Assembly: GCF_003269295.1 (NCBI RefSeq)
Contig: NZ_QLTT01000005.1
Coordinates: forward strand, 558,001-622,000
Reading direction: 5' to 3'
DNA length: 64,000 nucleotides
From: Lentzea atacamensis
Lineage (GTDB): Bacteria > Actinomycetota > Actinomycetes > Mycobacteriales > Pseudonocardiaceae
The notes beneath the pieces are model-generated. The model was not told where the DNA came from and searched no databases. It saw only the letters and a program-made list of their open reading frames with translations. Positions 1-7,815 of this stretch are shown here, one piece after another. Position 1 is the stretch's first letter, and each line of letters opens with the position of its first letter. A program made the translations under genes and the position numbers.

Positions 1-1
1 C

Positions 2-439
2 CGCTACTTCGGCACGAAGGAGGACATCGTCTTCGGCGATCTCGCCGAGCAGGGCCCGGCGATCCTCGAAGCGCTGCGTGAGCGCCCCGACGACGAGCCG
101 ATCTGGGAAGCGCTGGGGCACGCGTTCGGCGTGCTGACCACGCGCATGAGCCCGGAGCGCGGCGCGATGATCGGCAGGCTGGTCACCACCAGCCCCGCGT
201 TGCGCGCCGCCCACCTGGAGAAGCACCTGCGCTGGCAGGAGGTTCTGGCACCGGAGGTCGAGCGCCGCGTCGGCACCGGCGGCGCCCCGGCCGGCCTCGT
301 CGGCGAGGCGATCGTGGCCACCGTGCTGGCGTGTCTCGACGCGGCCTCCGCCGCCTGGGTGCGTCAGGGCGCCGACGGCGGCCTCGACGAGCTGCGACGG
401 CTCACCTACGCCGCGCTCACCGCTGTCCGAAGTGGATGA
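2..439 (+). CDS. TetR-family regulator, C-terminal part (5' end outside window)
   Basis: The reading frame is open from base 2 and ends at the TGA at 437-439. Its first visible residues, RYFGTKEDIVFGDL, match the end of the TetR helix-turn-helix region, where the recognition helix is followed by an aromatic-Phe and a K-E/D pair. The rest is helical, as expected for the TetR ligand-binding and dimerisation domain. The DNA-binding part lies before the window, so operator and target cannot be judged. The family call rests on one motif plus overall helical character; the ligand is unknown. Confidence 0.7.
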   Translation, partial: RYFGTKEDIVFGDLAEQGPAILEALRERPDDEPIWEALGHAFGVLTTRMSPERGAMIGRLVTTSPALRAAHLEKHLRWQEVLAPEVERRVGTGGAPAGLVGEAIVATVLACLDAASAAWVRQGADGGLDELRRLTYAALTAVRSG

Positions 440-552
440 TCAGCCGACACTGAGCGGGGTGTCGATCCGCATCGGTTCTCCCCCTTCGGTTTCTCCACCT
501 TTCGCGGCGAACCGGCACCGTCAATCGCACGTCAGCTCGTATCGTGTGGGCC

Positions 553-1056
553 GTGCATCCGAACCAGGGCTGGCAACCGCGGCAACCACCGGGATACGGA
601 CCGCCTCCCGGCTGGGGCCCGCCACCGAAACCGAGTACCGCGCCGGCGTTCCTCGCGGGTGGGCTGTGGCTGCTCGTGTCCGTGCTGTGCTTCGTGCTGG
701 CGGGTCTCAACACCGCGGACGGTGTGGGACAGACACCGAGAGCCGCCGTGGCGTTGATCGGAATCATGCTGCCGCCCGGCATCGTCGGCAACGGTGACGC
801 GGTGATCGCGGCGACCTACACGGCGGGCGGCGTGGTCCTGTTGCTCGTGGTGCTGCTGTTCGCCCGGCTGGGGTTCGCGCGCTGGATCGCCGCCGCGCTC
901 GGGTTCCTCGTGGTCGTCTACTACATCTTCGCCATCGTGCGGCTGACGACCTTCCACGGGGGAACGTTCATCATCGTGCCGGGTGTGGCGTTGCTGCTGT
1001 GGCTGGCCGCGTCGATGGTGTCGGTGCTGCCGCCGGTCGGACGGGCGATGCGATGA
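553..1056 (+). CDS. small membrane protein with Pro/Gly-rich N-terminus
   Basis: About 167 residues. The N-terminal 35 are rich in Pro, Gly, Trp and Gln (PPGYGPPPGWGPPPKP), a cytoplasmic tail common in actinobacterial membrane proteins. Four hydrophobic segments follow, beginning near FLAGGLWLLVSVLCFVLAG. A GTG at 544 is an alternative start; 553 is preferred because similar proteins begin a few residues before the Pro-rich tail. No clear ribosome binding site is seen. The stop overlaps the start of the thioesterase gene (ATGA), so the two are probably translationally coupled. No specific function is recognised. Confidence 0.6.
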   Translation: MHPNQGWQPRQPPGYGPPPGWGPPPKPSTAPAFLAGGLWLLVSVLCFVLAGLNTADGVGQTPRAAVALIGIMLPPGIVGNGDAVIAATYTAGGVVLLLVVLLFARLGFARWIAAALGFLVVVYYIFAIVRLTTFHGGTFIIVPGVALLLWLAASMVSVLPPVGRAMR

Positions 1057-1472
1057 ACGACGTCTGGTCCGGCTACACGTTCACGCCCCGGTTCTACGAG
1101 ATCGACGGCCAGGGCGTGATGTTCAACATGTGGTACCTCGGGCACGTCGACGAGGCGGTCGACGGCTTCTTCGTCCACTGTGGCCTGCCGTACTCCGACT
1201 GGCCCGGCATGGGTTTCGACGCCCACGTCGTGCACGTGGACCTCGACTTCCGCGCCGGTGTCAGGTCACGTGACATCGCCGAGGTGCTGATCAGCCCGTC
1301 CCGGATCGGGCGCAAGAGCTTCACGCTCGACTTCGCGTTCCGCCGGGACGGGGAGATCGTCTGCAGTGGTGGCGTCGTCTACGCCACCGTGTCCACCGAG
1401 GGGCACGGCACCATCGAGCTGCCCGACCAGCTGGTCAAGGCGCTCGGCGAGGTGCGGCCCCTGCGCGGCTGA
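1053..1472 (+). CDS. acyl-CoA thioesterase, hotdog fold (YbgC/4HBT-like)
   Basis: About 139 residues, the usual length of single-domain hotdog thioesterases. The N-terminal part (YTFTPRFYEIDGQGVMFN) resembles the active-site segment of the 4-hydroxybenzoyl-CoA thioesterase family, whose catalytic Asp lies in a D.....G...N context; here the Asp is in EIDGQGVMFNMWYL. The remainder is strand-rich with the late VCSGGVVYATVS strand typical of the fold. Start ATG 1053 overlaps the preceding stop. The family hydrolyses acyl-CoA or acyl-carrier thioesters in the cytoplasm; the substrate cannot be predicted from sequence. Confidence 0.75.
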   Translation: MNDVWSGYTFTPRFYEIDGQGVMFNMWYLGHVDEAVDGFFVHCGLPYSDWPGMGFDAHVVHVDLDFRAGVRSRDIAEVLISPSRIGRKSFTLDFAFRRDGEIVCSGGVVYATVSTEGHGTIELPDQLVKALGEVRPLRG

Positions 1473-1473
1473 G

Positions 1474-1946
1474 TCACTCGCACGTCCGGGTCGCCGGCAC
1501 CCAGCGACCGTCGGCGGCCTTGCGCTGTCCGGCGAGATCGTTGTTCTCCGCCACCGCGAGGACGCGTTCGTTGATGGGCAGCTCGCCGTAGAACTCGGTG
1601 CCGGGCCAGACCTTCACGGTGAGCCGGCCGTCGTTGTCGTCGTCCTGCCGCGCGGCCGGCTGGCCGGCCGCGTTGACACCGATGGGACGCGGGTCGTTCA
1701 TCACGTACTTCTGCACGGCCGCGCCGGTGACGAGGCCCCACCGCCACAGCGCCACGTCGTCGGCCACGATCTTGAAGGTGCCGCGAAGTCGTAGCCGATG
1801 AGCTCGCCGCTGCCGTTCGCACCAAGGAGGTAGTGCCGGGTCGAGACCGGCGCGTTCACGGCGATCGGCGTGCCGTTCGCCTGCGCCGGCACCGCCGGTG
1901 CCGGCAACGAAAGCAGCGCAGCGCAAACCACGGTCGTACGACGCAT
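1474..1946 (-). pseudogene. secreted protein, broken by a 1-base frameshift near 1780
   Basis: On the minus strand a gene begins at ATG 1946 with a clear signal peptide (MRRTTVVCAALLSLPAPAVP, cleavage near AQA). It reads to ELIGYDF, then loses frame near 1779-1786. The other frame resumes with GTFKIVADDVALWRWGLV and runs to a TGA at 1474 with a normal C-terminus containing NDPRPIGVN. Inserting one base in the GCGGC stretch at the junction restores one continuous protein of about 157 residues. The gene is therefore either a recent pseudogene or carries a sequencing error. No recognised domain. Confidence 0.65.
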
Positions 1947-2068
1947 GTGAATCCCCCGTTGGTCCAGTGCGGGGATTCCGTACCGCGGGTCACCGGGTGG
2001 CAAGGCGCTCGAGCCGGGTTCGAGCTGACGGACGTAGCGTCTCCACCACCCGGCGGAGGAGTGCGCCC

Positions 2069-2731
2069 GTGAACCGCTGCGTGATCTTCGATCTGGACGG
2101 CACGCTCGTCGACACCCCGCGCGGGATCGTCACGACGTTCGCCGCGGTGTTCAGCCGGCTCGGCCTGCCCACAGTGGACTCCGCCTCGATCCGCGGCACG
2201 ATCGGGCTGCCGCTGCCGGCCGCGTTCGCGAAGCTGCTCGGTGTCGCCGAGGACGAGCCCCGCGTCGCCGAGTGCGTCGCGCACTACCGGTCGATGTCCC
2301 GCAGGATCATGCTGCCGATGGCACCGAACCTGGTGTTCCGCGGTGTGTTCGACGGGCTGGCGTCGTTGCGGGAGAACGGTTTCCTGCTCGCCGTCGCGAC
2401 GAACAAGTTCAGCGCGAACGCCGAGGAGCTGCTCGTCGCGGCCGGCCTCCGCGACGAGTTCTCCGCTGTCGTCGGTGCGGACCAGGTGCCGATGCCCAAG
2501 CCGGACCCCGCGTCGGGGTTGCTGGTGCTGAACAGGCTCGGCGTGGCACCCGAGCGAGCGGTTGTCGTCGGCGACACGACGTGCGACGTGCTGATGGCGC
2601 GCGCGGCCGGGATGTCGTCGATCGGCGTGACCTACGGCGTGCACGGCGTCGACCAGTTGCTCAGCGCCGGCCCCACCTGGCTCGTCGACTCGTTCGCCGA
2701 GGTCGTCACCGCTGTGCGCGAGTGCCTCTGA
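2069..2731 (+). CDS. HAD-superfamily hydrolase, phosphoglycolate phosphatase-like
   Basis: A 220-residue HAD phosphatase. Motif I is FDLDGTLVDT at the N-terminus, with the first Asp the nucleophile. A helical cap follows, motif II is the ATNK segment, motif III Lys is in the MPKPDP segment, and motif IV is GDTTCDV. The layout matches the phosphoglycolate phosphatase/PGMB-like class that dephosphorylates small phosphate esters. Start GTG 2069 is chosen because GGAGGA lies at about 2054-2060 and the protein begins directly with the nucleophile strand; an upstream extension has no family match. Substrate not determinable. Confidence 0.85.
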   Translation: MNRCVIFDLDGTLVDTPRGIVTTFAAVFSRLGLPTVDSASIRGTIGLPLPAAFAKLLGVAEDEPRVAECVAHYRSMSRRIMLPMAPNLVFRGVFDGLASLRENGFLLAVATNKFSANAEELLVAAGLRDEFSAVVGADQVPMPKPDPASGLLVLNRLGVAPERAVVVGDTTCDVLMARAAGMSSIGVTYGVHGVDQLLSAGPTWLVDSFAEVVTAVRECL

Positions 2732-2732
2732 C

Positions 2733-3305
2733 TCAGCGCACGACGTCGTAGACCAGCTTCTGGATGCCGTTCGGGTACGACTCGCTCTCGGCGAGCTTCA
2801 GCATCTGCTTGTCCTTGTCGGTCTGGCTGAACAGCCGCTTGCCCGCGCCGAGCAGCACCGGGAACACCAGCAGGTGGTAGCGGTCGATCAGCCCGGCGTC
2901 GGACAGGTTGCGGTTGAGCGTCGCGCTGCCGTGGATGGTGATCGGGCCGCCCTCGGTCTCCTTCAGCGCCGCGACGTCGTCGAGGGAGCGCAGGATCGTG
3001 ATGTCGCCCCAGTTGTCGACGAGCTGGTCCTCCTTGAGCGTGCTGGAGACGACGTACTTCGGAATCACGTTGTAGCGCGGGAAGTAGTCGAGGGTCGGCC
3101 ACACCGGGGAGAACGCCTCGTAGCTGACCCTGCCCATCATCATCGCCGCGGACTCTTCCTGCTCGCGGCCCTTGATCTCGTAGGCGGCCTCGTCGAACTC
3201 GATGTCCTTGAAGGTCCAGCCGGAGCTGCGGTGACCGGGCTCGCCGCCGGGGGCTTCGACGACGCCGTCGAGCGAGACGAACGCGGTGGCGATCAGGGTG
3301 CGCAT
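2733..3305 (-). CDS. dihydrofolate reductase-fold protein (RibD C-terminal family)
   Basis: A 190-residue protein starting MRTLIATAFVSLDGVVEAPG, the standard opening of the RibD_C/YyaP-YwjB family, with later family features MMMGRVSYEAF and the ITIHGSATLNRNL strand-loop. The family binds NADPH with a DHFR fold. Many members are uncharacterised cytoplasmic reductases and lack the deaminase half of RibD, as here. Start ATG 3305 has an AAGGAG ribosome site just upstream. It converges tail to tail with the HAD gene, leaving one base between stops. Physiological substrate unknown. Confidence 0.8.
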   Translation of the reverse strand: MRTLIATAFVSLDGVVEAPGGEPGHRSSGWTFKDIEFDEAAYEIKGREQEESAAMMMGRVSYEAFSPVWPTLDYFPRYNVIPKYVVSSTLKEDQLVDNWGDITILRSLDDVAALKETEGGPITIHGSATLNRNLSDAGLIDRYHLLVFPVLLGAGKRLFSQTDKDKQMLKLAESESYPNGIQKLVYDVVR

Positions 3306-3434
3306 CGGAGTTCTCCTTGGTGTTCGAAACGTGCTGTCATCAGTCTGTCGAACGGGAGATGCCGGGATCGACACCTCGCGCCAGGAAAGTTTCCGCCATG
3401 CGTCACGGCCGCGGGTGTGTGGCCGGGCACAGCC

Positions 3435-3641
3435 TTAACCCTTCAGCCAGTCCCAGCCGAACCGCCGGGCCACGATCAGCAGCCCGGACACGACCATCAC
3501 CACGTACGCCGCGATGCGCACCGCGTCCGGCATCTCCACGTAGTTCAGCACGAACCAGCTCTTCGACCCACCGGTCAGGTTGTTGATCAACCCGCCTCCA
3601 CCCTGCACCAGCAGGACCAGCGCGATCAGCTCCACGTCCAC
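3435..3641 (-). CDS. small two-segment membrane protein
   Basis: About 68 residues from GTG 3641 (GTG 3635 is equally possible). It has a hydrophobic first segment (VELIALVLLVQGGGGLINNL), a short polar loop and a second hydrophobic segment (AAYVVMVVSGLLIVARRF), ending WLKG. It is divergent from the TetR gene at 3731. The shared 90-base intergenic region contains two copies of a 19-base motif, so this gene is probably the regulated partner of that repressor. A longer reading frame from 3737 would run through the shared regulatory region and is not preferred. No known family recognised. Confidence 0.55.
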   Translation of the reverse strand: MDVELIALVLLVQGGGGLINNLTGGSKSWFVLNYVEMPDAVRIAAYVVMVVSGLLIVARRFGWDWLKG

Positions 3642-3647
3642 CCCCAG

Positions 3648-3717
3648 ATCAATACGAACGTATCGGTTTGCTCCACCGTAGCCCGCTCTCGTGGTCAAAT
3701 CAATGCGAACGTCTCGG
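3648..3717. promoter_or_regulatory. paired 19-base direct repeats, candidate TetR operators
   Basis: Bases 3648-3666 (ATCAATACGAACGTATCGG) and 3699-3717 (ATCAATGCGAACGTCTCGG) are identical at 17 of 19 positions. The first contains a perfect palindrome ATACG-AA-CGTAT at 3652-3663; the second is an imperfect version. They lie 51 bases apart, one close to each divergent start codon. This is the expected layout for autoregulation by the adjacent TetR protein. Binding itself is inference. Confidence 0.6.
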
Positions 3718-3730
3718 AAAGGGGATGCGA

Positions 3731-4273
3731 GTGACACCGGTGCGTGGCCTGGGAGCCGCCCACGACGAACGGCGCGGCGCGATCCTGGAGGCGGTGTTCG
3801 CGATCGTCGACACCGAGGGCACCCACCAGGTCAGCATCCGCCGCGTCGCCGAGCGGGCCGGTGTCTCCGTCGGCCGCGTCCAGCACTACTTCCCCAGTAA
3901 GGACGACCTGCTGACAGCCGCCTTCACCGCGATCAACGACCGCGGCACCGCCCGTGTCCAGGCCCGGCTGGACGGCGCCTCGAACCCGGTCGAGGTGCTG
4001 CTGACCGAGCTGATCCCCGCCACGCCGGAAGATCACCGGCTGTTCCGCGTGGCGCAGGCGTTCGAGACGCACGCGCTCACCGACCCCGAGCTGTCCGAGC
4101 GGCTGCGGCAGAGCTACTCCGAGCTCCTCGCCCTGCTCACCGCACTCGGCTCCGACCGCGCCGCCGAGCACCTGGCGCTGGCTCTCGGCCTCGCGGGCCT
4201 GACCCTGACGGGCAATCTCACGGCCGCGGAAGCCCGCGCCGCAGTCCGGTCAGGAATCAAGAAGCGCGGGTGA
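3731..4273 (+). CDS. TetR-family transcriptional repressor
   Basis: About 180 residues. The N-terminal helix-turn-helix is clear: RRGAILEAVFAIVDTEGTHQ, then VSIRRVAERAGVSVGRVQHY and FPSKDDLL, the canonical TetR operator-binding region. The C-terminal ~120 residues form the ligand pocket and dimer interface, ending with a hydrophobic LALALGLAGLTLTG helix. GTG 3731 is preferred over ATG 3725 because AAAGGGG (3718-3724) is spaced six bases from 3731 but touches 3725. The gene faces a small membrane protein across a repeated motif and is followed by another small membrane protein at 4325. Ligand unknown. Confidence 0.85.
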   Translation: MTPVRGLGAAHDERRGAILEAVFAIVDTEGTHQVSIRRVAERAGVSVGRVQHYFPSKDDLLTAAFTAINDRGTARVQARLDGASNPVEVLLTELIPATPEDHRLFRVAQAFETHALTDPELSERLRQSYSELLALLTALGSDRAAEHLALALGLAGLTLTGNLTAAEARAAVRSGIKKRG

Positions 4274-4288
4274 TCCTCCCGCTCCTAA

Positions 4289-4321
4289 CGTTGTCCTCAA
4301 CAACAACTAGGGAGGACAACG
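4289..4321 (+). promoter_or_regulatory. 10-base-pair hairpin containing the ribosome binding site of the next gene
   Basis: CGTTGTCCTC (4289-4298) and GAGGACAACG (4312-4321) are perfect inverted repeats separated by 13 bases. The 3' arm contains the GGAGGA ribosome site of the gene starting at 4325. As RNA this would mask translation initiation; as DNA it could be an operator. Only the repeat is seen; either role is inferred. Confidence 0.5.
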
Positions 4322-4324
4322 AAA

Positions 4325-4540
4325 ATGAGCGGCAACAAGAGGATCCGGCGGTTCCACCGCGTGGTCAGCATGTTCTTCATGGCCACCGTCGTCTTCACGG
4401 CCGTCGCCCTGACCGTGGACAACTCCGCGGTGTGGGTGTCCTACGTGCCGCTGCTGCCGTTGTTCATCCTCATGGGCACCGGCGTCTACATGTGGTTCCT
4501 GCCGTCGATCGCCAGGCGCCGCGCCCGCCGTGCCGCCTAG
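4325..4540 (+). CDS. small membrane protein, 71 residues
   Basis: The sequence has a basic N-terminus (SGNKRIRRFHRV), then two hydrophobic segments (VSMFFMATVVFTAVALTV and VPLLPLFILMGTGVYMWFL), and a strongly basic tail RRRARRAA. This predicts two transmembrane helices with both ends in the cytoplasm. Start ATG 4325 follows a strong GGAGGA site that lies inside a 10-bp inverted repeat. It sits 51 bases after the TetR gene and is likely cotranscribed with or controlled by it. Function unknown. Confidence 0.75.
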   Translation: MSGNKRIRRFHRVVSMFFMATVVFTAVALTVDNSAVWVSYVPLLPLFILMGTGVYMWFLPSIARRRARRAA

Positions 4541-4554
4541 TGGCCTGACCGGCA

Positions 4555-5100
4555 CTAGCCGTTCAGCCGGTTCTCCAGGTGCGTGAGGGTGGCGTGCAGC
4601 GCCACCCCGTACACCGCGATCCGGCACGCCATCCGCCGGAACGTCGCGTCCGACGGCGCCATCGCCAGCTGAGCCCTCTGAGCGCCTCGATGTTGTGCCC
4701 CATCAACCGCTGGTGCTCGGCGGCGCCGTCCCACGCGGGCACGTCACGCTCGATGAAGTCCTCGAGCTCGTCGGCCATCTCCCGCTGCGCAACTGCGATG
4801 TTGAACCAGGTGGTGGCGTGCGCGGCGATGACGTCCGGCCGTCCCGTCAGCTCGTCCAGCACGTCCCTGAGCGGCCCGATCCGCTCCATCGCGGCCTTGG
4901 TCGTCTCCTCCGCGGGCGCGACCAGCGAGGGCACGGCGGCCTCGCGGACGGGATCCGGTTGCGGCGCCTGCTCCCCCGCGAGGTCGTACAACCCGGCCAC
5001 GATGAGACGCAGGTTCTCCTCGACGTACTCGACCAGCTCGTCCTGCCGGACGTGCTTCTCCAGCACCAGGCCGATGATCCACCGGCACCACCGCGGTGCC
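4555..5100 (-). pseudogene. truncated WXG-like helical protein with a frameshift
   Basis: Minus-strand remnant. From about 5100 a frame reads WCRWIIGLVLEKHVRQ, then ELVEYVEENLRLIVAG, then a helical segment with TTWFNIAVAQREMADELEDF and DVPAWDGAAEHQRL, resembling WXG100/type VII secretion-associated helical hairpins (W-D-G at the turn). Near 4667-4680 the frame breaks. The other frame continues with QLAMAPSDATFRRMACRIAV to a TAG at 4555-4557. No convincing start exists; the 5' end abuts an unrelated ricin-lectin remnant on the other strand. The WXG assignment is tentative, but the breaks are clear. Confidence 0.55.
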
Positions 5101-5370
5101 GTGCGGATCAGGGTCGCGCACAGCGGCAGGTGCGTCGACGTGTGGGACGCGAGCCAGGACGCGACCGCCGACGCCACGCAGTACACGTGCAGCGCCACCA
5201 AGTTCAACCAGCAGTTCGCCGTCGAGCCGACCGGCACGGGCTCGTTCAAGCTGAGGGCGCGCCACAGCGGCCAGTGCCTGGAGATCGCGGGCCGCGGGCT
5301 CGCCAACAAGGCGAAGCTGCACCAGAACTGGTGCGTCGCCCACCGCGCCCAGGAGTGGGTCGTCGGCTGA
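5098..5370 (+). pseudogene. ricin-type lectin domain remnant
   Basis: About 90 residues with ricin B-lectin features: IRVAHSGRCVDVWDAS, QYTCSATKFNQQFAV, then a second repeat KLRARHSGQCLEIAG and WCVAHRAQEWVV (QxW-like ends). There is no start codon or signal peptide in frame near its beginning; upstream of 5098 the frame runs antisense through the minus-strand fragment and shows no protein character. It is the 3' end of a lost carbohydrate-binding protein, joined to another broken gene near 5100. Confidence 0.6.
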
Positions 5371-5411
5371 CGGCCTAGGCTGACCGGCACAACGCGAACA
5401 GGAGGGCTGAG

Positions 5412-6083
5412 GTGGCGGAGACGACGGTGGCCGGGGTGATGGCCGAGCTGGCCGCGCTGGAGGACCCGAAGGCACGCGCGGTCAACGAGAAGCACGGCGA
5501 CGACCACGGCGTGAACCTCGGCAAGCTCCGCGCGCTCGCCAAGCGCCTCAAGACCCAGCAGGACCTCTCGCTGGAGCTGTGGGCGACCGGTGACACCGCG
5601 GCCCGTCTCCTCGCCCTCCTGATCTGCCGCCCCAAGGCGTTCTCCCGCGACCAGCTCGACACGATGCTGCGCGAGGCCCGCCGTCCCAAGGTTCACGACT
5701 GGCTCGTGAACTACGTGGTGAAGAAGAGCGCCCACGCCGAGGACCTGCGCGTCTCCTGGTTCTCCGACCCGGACCCGGTGGTCGCGAGCGCGGGCTGGGC
5801 GTTGACGACCGAGCGTGTGGCACGCAAACCGGAAGGCCTCGATCTCGAAGGGCTGCTCGACACGATCGAGGCGGAGATGAAGGGCGCGCCGGAACGCCTG
5901 CAGTGGGCGATGAACCACTGTCTGGCCCAGATCGGCATCGAACACCCAGCGCACCGGGCCCGCGCGATCGGCATCGGTGAGCGCCTCGAGGTCCTCAAGG
6001 ACTACCCGACGCCGCCGAACTGCACATCGCCGTTCGCCCCGATCTGGATCAACGAGATGGTCCGTCGCCGGCAGGACGCGTAG
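5412..6083 (+). CDS. DNA alkylation repair protein, AlkD-like HEAT-repeat family
   Basis: A 223-residue helical protein. VNLGKLRALAKRLKTQQDLS near the N-terminus, WATGDTAARLLALLI, VHDWLVNYVVKK and WALTTERVARKPEGLD correspond to successive HEAT-like repeats of the AlkC/AlkD glycosylase family. That family excises N3- and N7-alkylpurines without base flipping. Length fits the family (about 220-240 residues). Start GTG 5412 has AGGAGGG five bases upstream. Aromatic residues expected near the lesion (the WFS and WAL segments) are present, but activity cannot be proven here. Confidence 0.75.
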   Translation: MAETTVAGVMAELAALEDPKARAVNEKHGDDHGVNLGKLRALAKRLKTQQDLSLELWATGDTAARLLALLICRPKAFSRDQLDTMLREARRPKVHDWLVNYVVKKSAHAEDLRVSWFSDPDPVVASAGWALTTERVARKPEGLDLEGLLDTIEAEMKGAPERLQWAMNHCLAQIGIEHPAHRARAIGIGERLEVLKDYPTPPNCTSPFAPIWINEMVRRRQDA

Positions 6084-6390
6084 CGAACGTCGAGTGCCCC
6101 GGCACCGGCGGCAGTTCGAGCAGCTGGCCGGCGACGTCGAGGAACTCACCACCGCACTGCCAGAGCGTGACGTCCGGGTCGACGACGAACGGGTCCGACG
6201 GGTCCACATCGTCCTCGCGGACGCGATAGGCCAGCGCCTCGATCTCGGAGTAGGCGAGCACCGTCTCGTTGGTCCCGCGCCACACACGCCGGAACATCAC
6301 GGCGTTGACGCACGTCAGCCGGTCCTGCACGACGGTCCGCTGAAATCCGCGCCGCAGCAACAGCCTCATGCATTCCTGGACACTGCTCAC
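6049..6390 (-). CDS. hypothetical protein, about 113 residues
   Basis: A minus-strand frame from GTG 6390 (TTG 6402 is possible). It contains CVNAVMFRRVWRGTNETVLA, then YSEIEALAYRVREDD and WQCGGEFLDVAGQLLELPP, a normal globular composition, and it fills an otherwise empty interval. It overlaps the convergent alkylation-repair gene by 35 bases at its 3' end. No family is recognised. The main argument for a real gene is the balanced amino-acid composition, unlike the Arg/Pro-rich shadow frames around it. Confidence 0.45.
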   Translation of the reverse strand: MSSVQECMRLLLRRGFQRTVVQDRLTCVNAVMFRRVWRGTNETVLAYSEIEALAYRVREDDVDPSDPFVVDPDVTLWQCGGEFLDVAGQLLELPPVPGHSTFATRPAGDGPSR

Positions 6391-6560
6391 GTTGTGCGCC
6401 AAGTCTCCTGCCCCTGCCGGTGTGAACTGCCAATTTTGGACGCACGCACAGGTACACCCGACCGGGCATCACTCGAACAGGTCAAACGTTTGGGTCAGCT
6501 GCACAACGCCGCGTGCCTCCGTTCGTGCAACACGCCCACGAAAGAAGACCGATTCGGGCG

Positions 6561-7814
6561 ATGGCACGGGCCATCCGCATGCGCAAGCCTCTGCCGGTGG
6601 TCGACATCCCGGCACCTGACCCCCTCGCACCGCTGTACGAGCGCGCAGCGATGCAGATCCCCCGCATAGCCGAGCAGGTCCTGGAGGCGTTCTTCGCCAG
6701 ATCCGCGGCCTACCGGCAACTCCCGCACCAGCTCGTCGACCGCGAGATCACCGAGGCGGTGACCCGAAACCTGCAGGTCTTCCTGCGCTCCTTGCGTGAG
6801 CAGCGGCCACCCGCGCCGGAAGAGCTGGCGGCCCAGATCGCCACCGCAGTCCGCAGAGCTCAGCAGGGCATTCCCCTCGACGTCGTGCTGAGCACCTACC
6901 ACGTCGCCGCCCACGTCGGCTGGACCGCGATGGCCGGCGTCGCCGAGAAGGACGACATCGATGACCTGCTCGCGACCGTGCCCGCACTGCTGCAGTACCT
7001 GAGCTTCGCCGTGCCCGCCGTCGCCGCCTCGTACCTCACCGAACAGCAGGCCCTGCACGCCGAACGCCGCGAGGCGGGCCGCGCCCTGGTGGCCGCGCTG
7101 CTGACCGGTCGCGAGGCGGAACCGCTGGCCGAACGCATCGGCCTCGACCTGGCCAGCCACCACGTCGTCCTGGCCGTGCGGGTCGAACCGCCACCACTGA
7201 ACGAGGGCGCCGACGGCCACGACGCACGGCTCGCCGCGCACGTGCTCGTCCGTCGCCTCCGCGCCGAACTGCCGAAGCACGCGCTCTCCGCACTCGACCA
7301 CGACGGCGGCACCGTGCTGCTGCCCACCTCGGCGGAGACCGTGGACGCTGAACTGGCCGACGCCGCCGACCTGGTCCGCAGGCTGCACACCGCGGCGGGC
7401 CTCGGCCTGGTGGGCGGAATCGCCGCGGCCGAGAGCCGCGACGACATCCCCACCGCGGCCCGCCAGGCCGCCGACATCGCCGAGCTGGCCCAGCGACTGG
7501 GCCGCCCGTCCGGCGCGTACGTGCTCGACGACGTGCTGCTCGAGTACCAGCTCTGCCGTCCGGGCCCCGGCCGCAAACGCCTCGCCCGCGTGATGGACCG
7601 GCTGGCCGAGCATCCCGACCTGCTGCACACGCTGCGGGAGTTCATCAACAGCGACCACAACCGCCACCGCACGGCGGAAAAGCTGCACCTGCACCGCAAC
7701 ACGCTGAACTACCGCCTGCGCCGCGTCACCGAGCTGACCGGCTACAACCCGGCCGATCCCGGGGACATCCGGCTGCTCGCGGCGTCACTGATCGTCCACG
7801 ACCTGCGGCCCTGA
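6561..7814 (+). CDS. PucR/CdaR-type transcriptional regulator
   Basis: About 417 residues. The N-terminal ~170 residues are a helical sensor-like region (PRIAEQVLEAFFARSAAYRQ, VVLSTYHVAAHVGWTAMAGV). The middle has the mixed alpha/beta domain common between sensor and DNA-binding parts of this family. The C-terminus carries the PucR helix-turn-helix: LREFINSDHNRHRTAEKLHL, then HRNTLNYRLRRVTELTG. This HTH_30 signature is diagnostic. ATG 6561 is chosen; a GTG at 6513 in frame is possible but lies in the upstream untranslated region. Such regulators control purine, polyamine or amino-acid metabolism; the effector is unknown. Confidence 0.8.
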   Translation: MARAIRMRKPLPVVDIPAPDPLAPLYERAAMQIPRIAEQVLEAFFARSAAYRQLPHQLVDREITEAVTRNLQVFLRSLREQRPPAPEELAAQIATAVRRAQQGIPLDVVLSTYHVAAHVGWTAMAGVAEKDDIDDLLATVPALLQYLSFAVPAVAASYLTEQQALHAERREAGRALVAALLTGREAEPLAERIGLDLASHHVVLAVRVEPPPLNEGADGHDARLAAHVLVRRLRAELPKHALSALDHDGGTVLLPTSAETVDAELADAADLVRRLHTAAGLGLVGGIAAAESRDDIPTAARQAADIAELAQRLGRPSGAYVLDDVLLEYQLCRPGPGRKRLARVMDRLAEHPDLLHTLREFINSDHNRHRTAEKLHLHRNTLNYRLRRVTELTGYNPADPGDIRLLAASLIVHDLRP

Positions 7815-7815
7815 C

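Noticed and set aside
4563..6287. 574-residue minus-strand frame as one gene
   Set aside because: Only its last third resembles a real protein; the rest is antisense to the alkylation-repair gene and is Arg/Gly-rich shadow sequence.
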